Of a DNA stretch of 64,000 nucleotides, positions 60,966-64,000 are shown piece after piece; within the stretch, counting starts at the first letter, position 1, and each line of letters opens with the position of its first letter. The position numbers were made by a program, and so were the translations under genes. The DNA lies in NCBI GenBank assembly GCA_001898645.1, contig MKUQ01000010.1:1-64000 (forward strand). The letters run 5' to 3'. This stretch comes from Burkholderiales bacterium 70-64. GTDB taxonomy: Bacteria > Pseudomonadota > Gammaproteobacteria > Burkholderiales > Burkholderiaceae_E. The notes beneath the pieces are model-generated. The model worked only from the letters and a program-made list of their open reading frames with translations, was not told the DNA's origin and did no database searches.

Positions 60966-63263
60966 ATGAACATTCCGCCGACCGCCGTCACACCCCCGAA
61001 GCGCGGGCGCCGGCGAGTCGCGGCCGGGACGGCGCAGCCCGGCGATGCGACCGGCAAACCGCGCGCGGCGCGCGGCGCCGCTTCCCCGAATGCCGCCGCG
61101 CCGGGCGGCAGCGGCTTCGCGGCGGTGGCCGACGAACGCCAGGTCGCCTCGCTGGCCACCCTCACCCGCCAGGCCGGCTCCTACCTGTCCGAAGACGACC
61201 TGCGCCGCATCCGCGAGGCCTACCGCTTCAGCGACGAAGCGCACCTCGGGCAGTTCCGCTCCAGCGGCGAGCCCTACATCTCGCACCCGATCGCGGTCGC
61301 CGAGATCCTGTGCAACTGGAAGCTCGACGCCGATTCGCTGATGGCCGCGCTGCTGCACGACGTCATCGAAGACACCGCCGTGGGCAAGCAGGTGCTCGTC
61401 GAGCGCTTCGGCCTGCACGTGGCCGAGCTGGTCGACGGCCTGTCCAAGCTCGAGCGCGTCGAGTTCGCCTCCAAGGAGCAGCAGCAGGCCGAGAGCTTCC
61501 GCAAGATGCTGCTGGCGATGGCGCGCGACGTGCGCGTCATCCTGATCAAGCTCGCCGACCGCCTGCACAACATGCAGACGCTCGATGCCGTGCCGCCCGA
61601 CAAGCAGCTGCGCATCGCCCACGAAACGCTCGACATCTACGCGCCCATCGCCAACCGGCTCGGCCTGCACGAGCTGTTCCGGGTGCTGGTCGATCTGTCG
61701 TTCCGCACCCTGCACCCGTTTCGCTACCGCACCCTGCAGAAGGCGGTGCAGGCCGCGCGCGGCAACCGCCGCGAGGTCATCGGCAAGATCCTCGAGGCGG
61801 TGCAGAAGACGCTGCCCGAGGCAGGCCTGAGCGCCGAGGTGTTCGGCCGCGAGAAGACGCTCTACGCCATCTACAGCAAGATGCGCGACAAGCGGCTGTC
61901 CTTCTCCCAGGTGCTCGACATCTACGGCTTTCGCGTGCTGGTCGACACCGTGCCCCAGTGCTATCTCGCACTGGGCGCGCTGCACGCCACCTACAAACCG
62001 GTGCCGGGCCGCTTCAAGGACTACATCGCGATTCCCAAGATCAACGGCTACCAGTCGCTGCACACCACGCTGGTGGGCCCCTTCGGCACGCCGGTGGAGT
62101 TCCAGATCCGCACCCGCGAGATGCAGCGCGTCGCCCAGGCCGGCGTGGCGGCGCACTGGCTGTACAAGGCGGAGAAGGAAAGCTTCACCGACCTGCAGAA
62201 GCGCACCCACGAATGGCTGCAGTCGCTGCTCGACATCCAGAGCCAGACCGGCGACTCGCTCGAGTTCATCGAGCACGTCAAGGTCGACCTGTTCCCCGAC
62301 GCCGTCTACGTGTTCACGCCGCGCGGGCAGATCCGCGCCATGCCGCGCGGGGCCACCATCATCGATTTCGCCTACAGCGTGCACACCGACATCGGCGACC
62401 AGGCGGTGGCCGCGCGGGTGAACCAGAAGCCGGTGCCGCTGCGCACCGAGCTGCAGAACGGCGACGTAGTCGAGGTCGTCACCGATCCGCGCTCCAAGGC
62501 CAACCCGAACTGGCTGAGCTTCGTGCGCACGGGCAAGGCGCGCGCCGGCATCCGCCAGTGCCTGAAGACCCTGAAGTACAAGGAATCGGTGGAGCTGGGC
62601 CGCCGCCTGCTGGTGCAGGCCCTGGGCACTCTGCGCATCGACATGGACGCGCTCGAGACCGCCGCCCTCGACCGCGGCGCGCGTGACGCGGGCGCCAAGG
62701 GCATCGAGGAGCTGTACGCCGACATCGGCCTGGGCAAGCGCCTGGCGCCGGTCATCGCGCGCACCATCGCGCTGCAGTTCTCCGGCAAGCCCAGCGGGGC
62801 CACGCTCATCCTGCCGCGGCCCGCCCCGATGACGATCAACGGCACCGAGGGCGCAGCGGTCACCTATTCGCCGTGCTGCCACCCGCTGCCCGGCGACGAG
62901 ATCATCGGGCACCTGCGCGGCGGCCACGGCCTGTTCGTGCACCGCGCCGAATGCAAGGTGGCCCGGCGCCAGCGCGCCAAGGACGCCGAACGCTGGATCG
63001 ACGTCGACTGGGGCGAGGAGGTGGCCGGCCAGTTCCGCACCGAGATCGAGGTGCAGGTGCGCAACGATCGCGGCGTGCTCGGCAAGGTCGCCGCCGAGAT
63101 CTCGGCCAGCGAGGCGAACATCGTGCACGTGGCCATGGACGAGGAGGCCACCGAGTCGGCCACGATGCGCTTCGCGCTCGAGGTGCGCGACCGGGTCCAC
63201 CTCGCCCAGGTGATGCGCAACCTGCGCCACCTCTCGGAAGTGTCGCGCATCACCCGTAACTGA
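60966..63263 (+). CDS. spoT: SpoT/RelA bifunctional (p)ppGpp synthetase/hydrolase
   Basis: Stringent-response enzyme of 765 aa. After a poorly conserved N-terminal tail of about 50 residues comes an HD hydrolase domain with intact motif LLHDVIEDT and DRLHNMQTL, which implies ppGpp hydrolysis. A synthetase domain follows with KMRDKRLSFSQVLDIYGFRV and KINGYQSLHTT, then a TGS domain (VFTPRGQIRAMPRGATIIDF) and a C-terminal ACT domain. Intact hydrolase residues favour SpoT over RelA. Its last 14 bases overlap the 3' end of the convergent greB. Confidence 0.95.
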   Translation: MNIPPTAVTPPKRGRRRVAAGTAQPGDATGKPRAARGAASPNAAAPGGSGFAAVADERQVASLATLTRQAGSYLSEDDLRRIREAYRFSDEAHLGQFRSSGEPYISHPIAVAEILCNWKLDADSLMAALLHDVIEDTAVGKQVLVERFGLHVAELVDGLSKLERVEFASKEQQQAESFRKMLLAMARDVRVILIKLADRLHNMQTLDAVPPDKQLRIAHETLDIYAPIANRLGLHELFRVLVDLSFRTLHPFRYRTLQKAVQAARGNRREVIGKILEAVQKTLPEAGLSAEVFGREKTLYAIYSKMRDKRLSFSQVLDIYGFRVLVDTVPQCYLALGALHATYKPVPGRFKDYIAIPKINGYQSLHTTLVGPFGTPVEFQIRTREMQRVAQAGVAAHWLYKAEKESFTDLQKRTHEWLQSLLDIQSQTGDSLEFIEHVKVDLFPDAVYVFTPRGQIRAMPRGATIIDFAYSVHTDIGDQAVAARVNQKPVPLRTELQNGDVVEVVTDPRSKANPNWLSFVRTGKARAGIRQCLKTLKYKESVELGRRLLVQALGTLRIDMDALETAALDRGARDAGAKGIEELYADIGLGKRLAPVIARTIALQFSGKPSGATLILPRPAPMTINGTEGAAVTYSPCCHPLPGDEIIGHLRGGHGLFVHRAECKVARRQRAKDAERWIDVDWGEEVAGQFRTEIEVQVRNDRGVLGKVAAEISASEANIVHVAMDEEATESATMRFALEVRDRVHLAQVMRNLRHLSEVSRITRN

Positions 63264-63819
63264 CCGACAGCACCTCCAGCTCGTCCATGCCGGCCGGCGT
63301 GCGCAGCGACACCACGTCGCCCTCGCGCGCCTTGAGCAGCGCCCTGGCCACGGGCGAGATCCAGCTCACGCAGCCGCCGGCCGGATCCACCTCGTCGACG
63401 CCCACGATGCGCACCGTCTCCTCGCGCTCGCCGTTGCGCAGGTAGGTCACCGTGGCGCCGAAGAACACCTGGTCGAGGCGCTCCTGGCGCGAGATGTCGA
63501 CCACCTCGGCGGCGTCGAGCCGGCGCGTGAGGAAACGGATGCGCCGGTCGATCTCGCGCAGCCGCTTCTTGCCGTAGATGTAGTCGCCGTTCTCCGAGCG
63601 GTCGCCGTTGGAGGCCGCCCACGACACCACGCGCACCACCTCCGGACGTTCGGCGTCGATGAGCTGCAGCAGCTCGGCCTGCAGCCGCTCGTAGCCCTGC
63701 CGGGTGATGTAGTTGCGGGTGCCGGCGGCCTGCTTCGCCGCCTCGTCGGCGGCCTCGCGCCCGGGCATCTCGTCGTCGTCGTCCCCGGCCGCGTCGTCCC
63801 TGATGAATGCCTTGCTCAT
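63250..63819 (-). CDS. greB: Transcription elongation factor GreB
   Basis: Transcript-cleavage factor (189 aa) that rescues backtracked RNA polymerase. An acidic N-terminal extension (DDAAGDDDDEMPG) precedes the coiled coil (NYITRQGYERLQAELLQLI, then WAASNGDRSENGDYIYGKKR, whose acidic tip residues are the catalytic ones). A C-terminal FKBP-like domain includes GGCVSWISPVARALLKAREG. ATG 63819 (MSKAF) is chosen over GTG 63837. It is convergent with spoT. Confidence 0.94.
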   Translation of the reverse strand: MSKAFIRDDAAGDDDDEMPGREAADEAAKQAAGTRNYITRQGYERLQAELLQLIDAERPEVVRVVSWAASNGDRSENGDYIYGKKRLREIDRRIRFLTRRLDAAEVVDISRQERLDQVFFGATVTYLRNGEREETVRIVGVDEVDPAGGCVSWISPVARALLKAREGDVVSLRTPAGMDELEVLSVSYG

Positions 63820-63987
63820 CGTCGCGTATTCACCCACATCGCAAGCCGTGCGCTCGCGCCGGCCGGCCGCTCGTCCGTGAAGCAGTTCCTCGCCGCGGCC
63901 GGCCGATACGATGGACCATACCTCAAACCCGCGTCGACGTCGCCCAGAGCAGAGTTCCAGTCACGCCGCCCAACCGGAGCGTCCGCC

Positions 63988-64000
63988 ATGCCCCACCGCC
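63988..64000 (+). CDS. Possible start of a gene running off the window
   Basis: An ATG at 63988 is preceded by GGAG eight bases upstream, and the frame is open for the last four codons of the window (MPHR...). Too little is present to identify it. Confidence 0.25.

Overview
The window reads as a chromosomal segment of a high-GC betaproteobacterium, most likely of the order Burkholderiales. The reasons are the blocks folD-prlC, glnA/ntrB/ntrC with a DUF4124 gene between them, yicC/kinase/PP2C/rph/rdgB/hemW, and gmk-rpoZ-spoT-greB, together with GC-rich codon use throughout the housekeeping genes. I cannot name a genus from the sequence alone.

Layout. 1-162: tRNA-Glu(UUC) and tRNA-Ala(GGC), both on the minus strand. 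263-3994: folD, the M3 peptidase prlC and a DUF4124-glutaredoxin protein. 4066-9716, minus strand: a TM_helix-repeat membrane protein, an ArnT-like glycosyltransferase, a bactofilin-like polymer protein and a DUF72 protein. 9721-13737: a PchR-like AraC regulator overlapping an LCM-type methyltransferase, divergent from a TonB receptor across a good Fur-box match. 13753-21719: the high-affinity potassium pump and its two-component system, kdpABCDE, with tandem repeats in the promoter. 21864-27431: xth, ntrC, ntrB, a DUF4124 gene and glnA, with a sigma54 promoter and two overlapping NtrC sites upstream of glnA. 27705-35034: an acyl-CoA ligase, then hemW, rdgB, rph, a PP2C phosphatase and a Ser/Thr kinase on the minus strand, with yicC divergent.

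From 35039 to 59758, about 25 kb lies between yicC and gmk, which are normally close neighbours in Burkholderiales. It is a mosaic. The parts are: atuA with a 35-codon remnant of an enoyl-CoA hydratase; an acyclic-terpene (citronellol/geraniol) catabolic set atuF-D-C-B with a divergent TetR gene; a visibly AT-richer block (43.7-52.3 kb) encoding two paralogous FAD oxidoreductases and a complete Liv-type ABC importer as one probable seven-gene operon; a glycerol block glpD / glpR-glpK with an inverted-repeat operator; and a rubrerythrin next to a fused SudB/GltD (NfnB/NfnA-like) flavoprotein. Sample lines of sequence show the change in composition: 44041-44100 is 27/60 G+C, 38041-38100 is 45/60 and 54601-54660 is 36/60.

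The most novel-looking unit is the FAD-oxidoreductase pair with its own importer, preceded by a long leader with inverted repeats; its substrate cannot be deduced from sequence. The most informative break is at about 36,975, where the hydratase step of the terpene pathway (atuE) survives only as a C-terminal stub fused to the start of atuA. After the mosaic, the housekeeping series resumes with gmk, rpoZ, spoT and greB.
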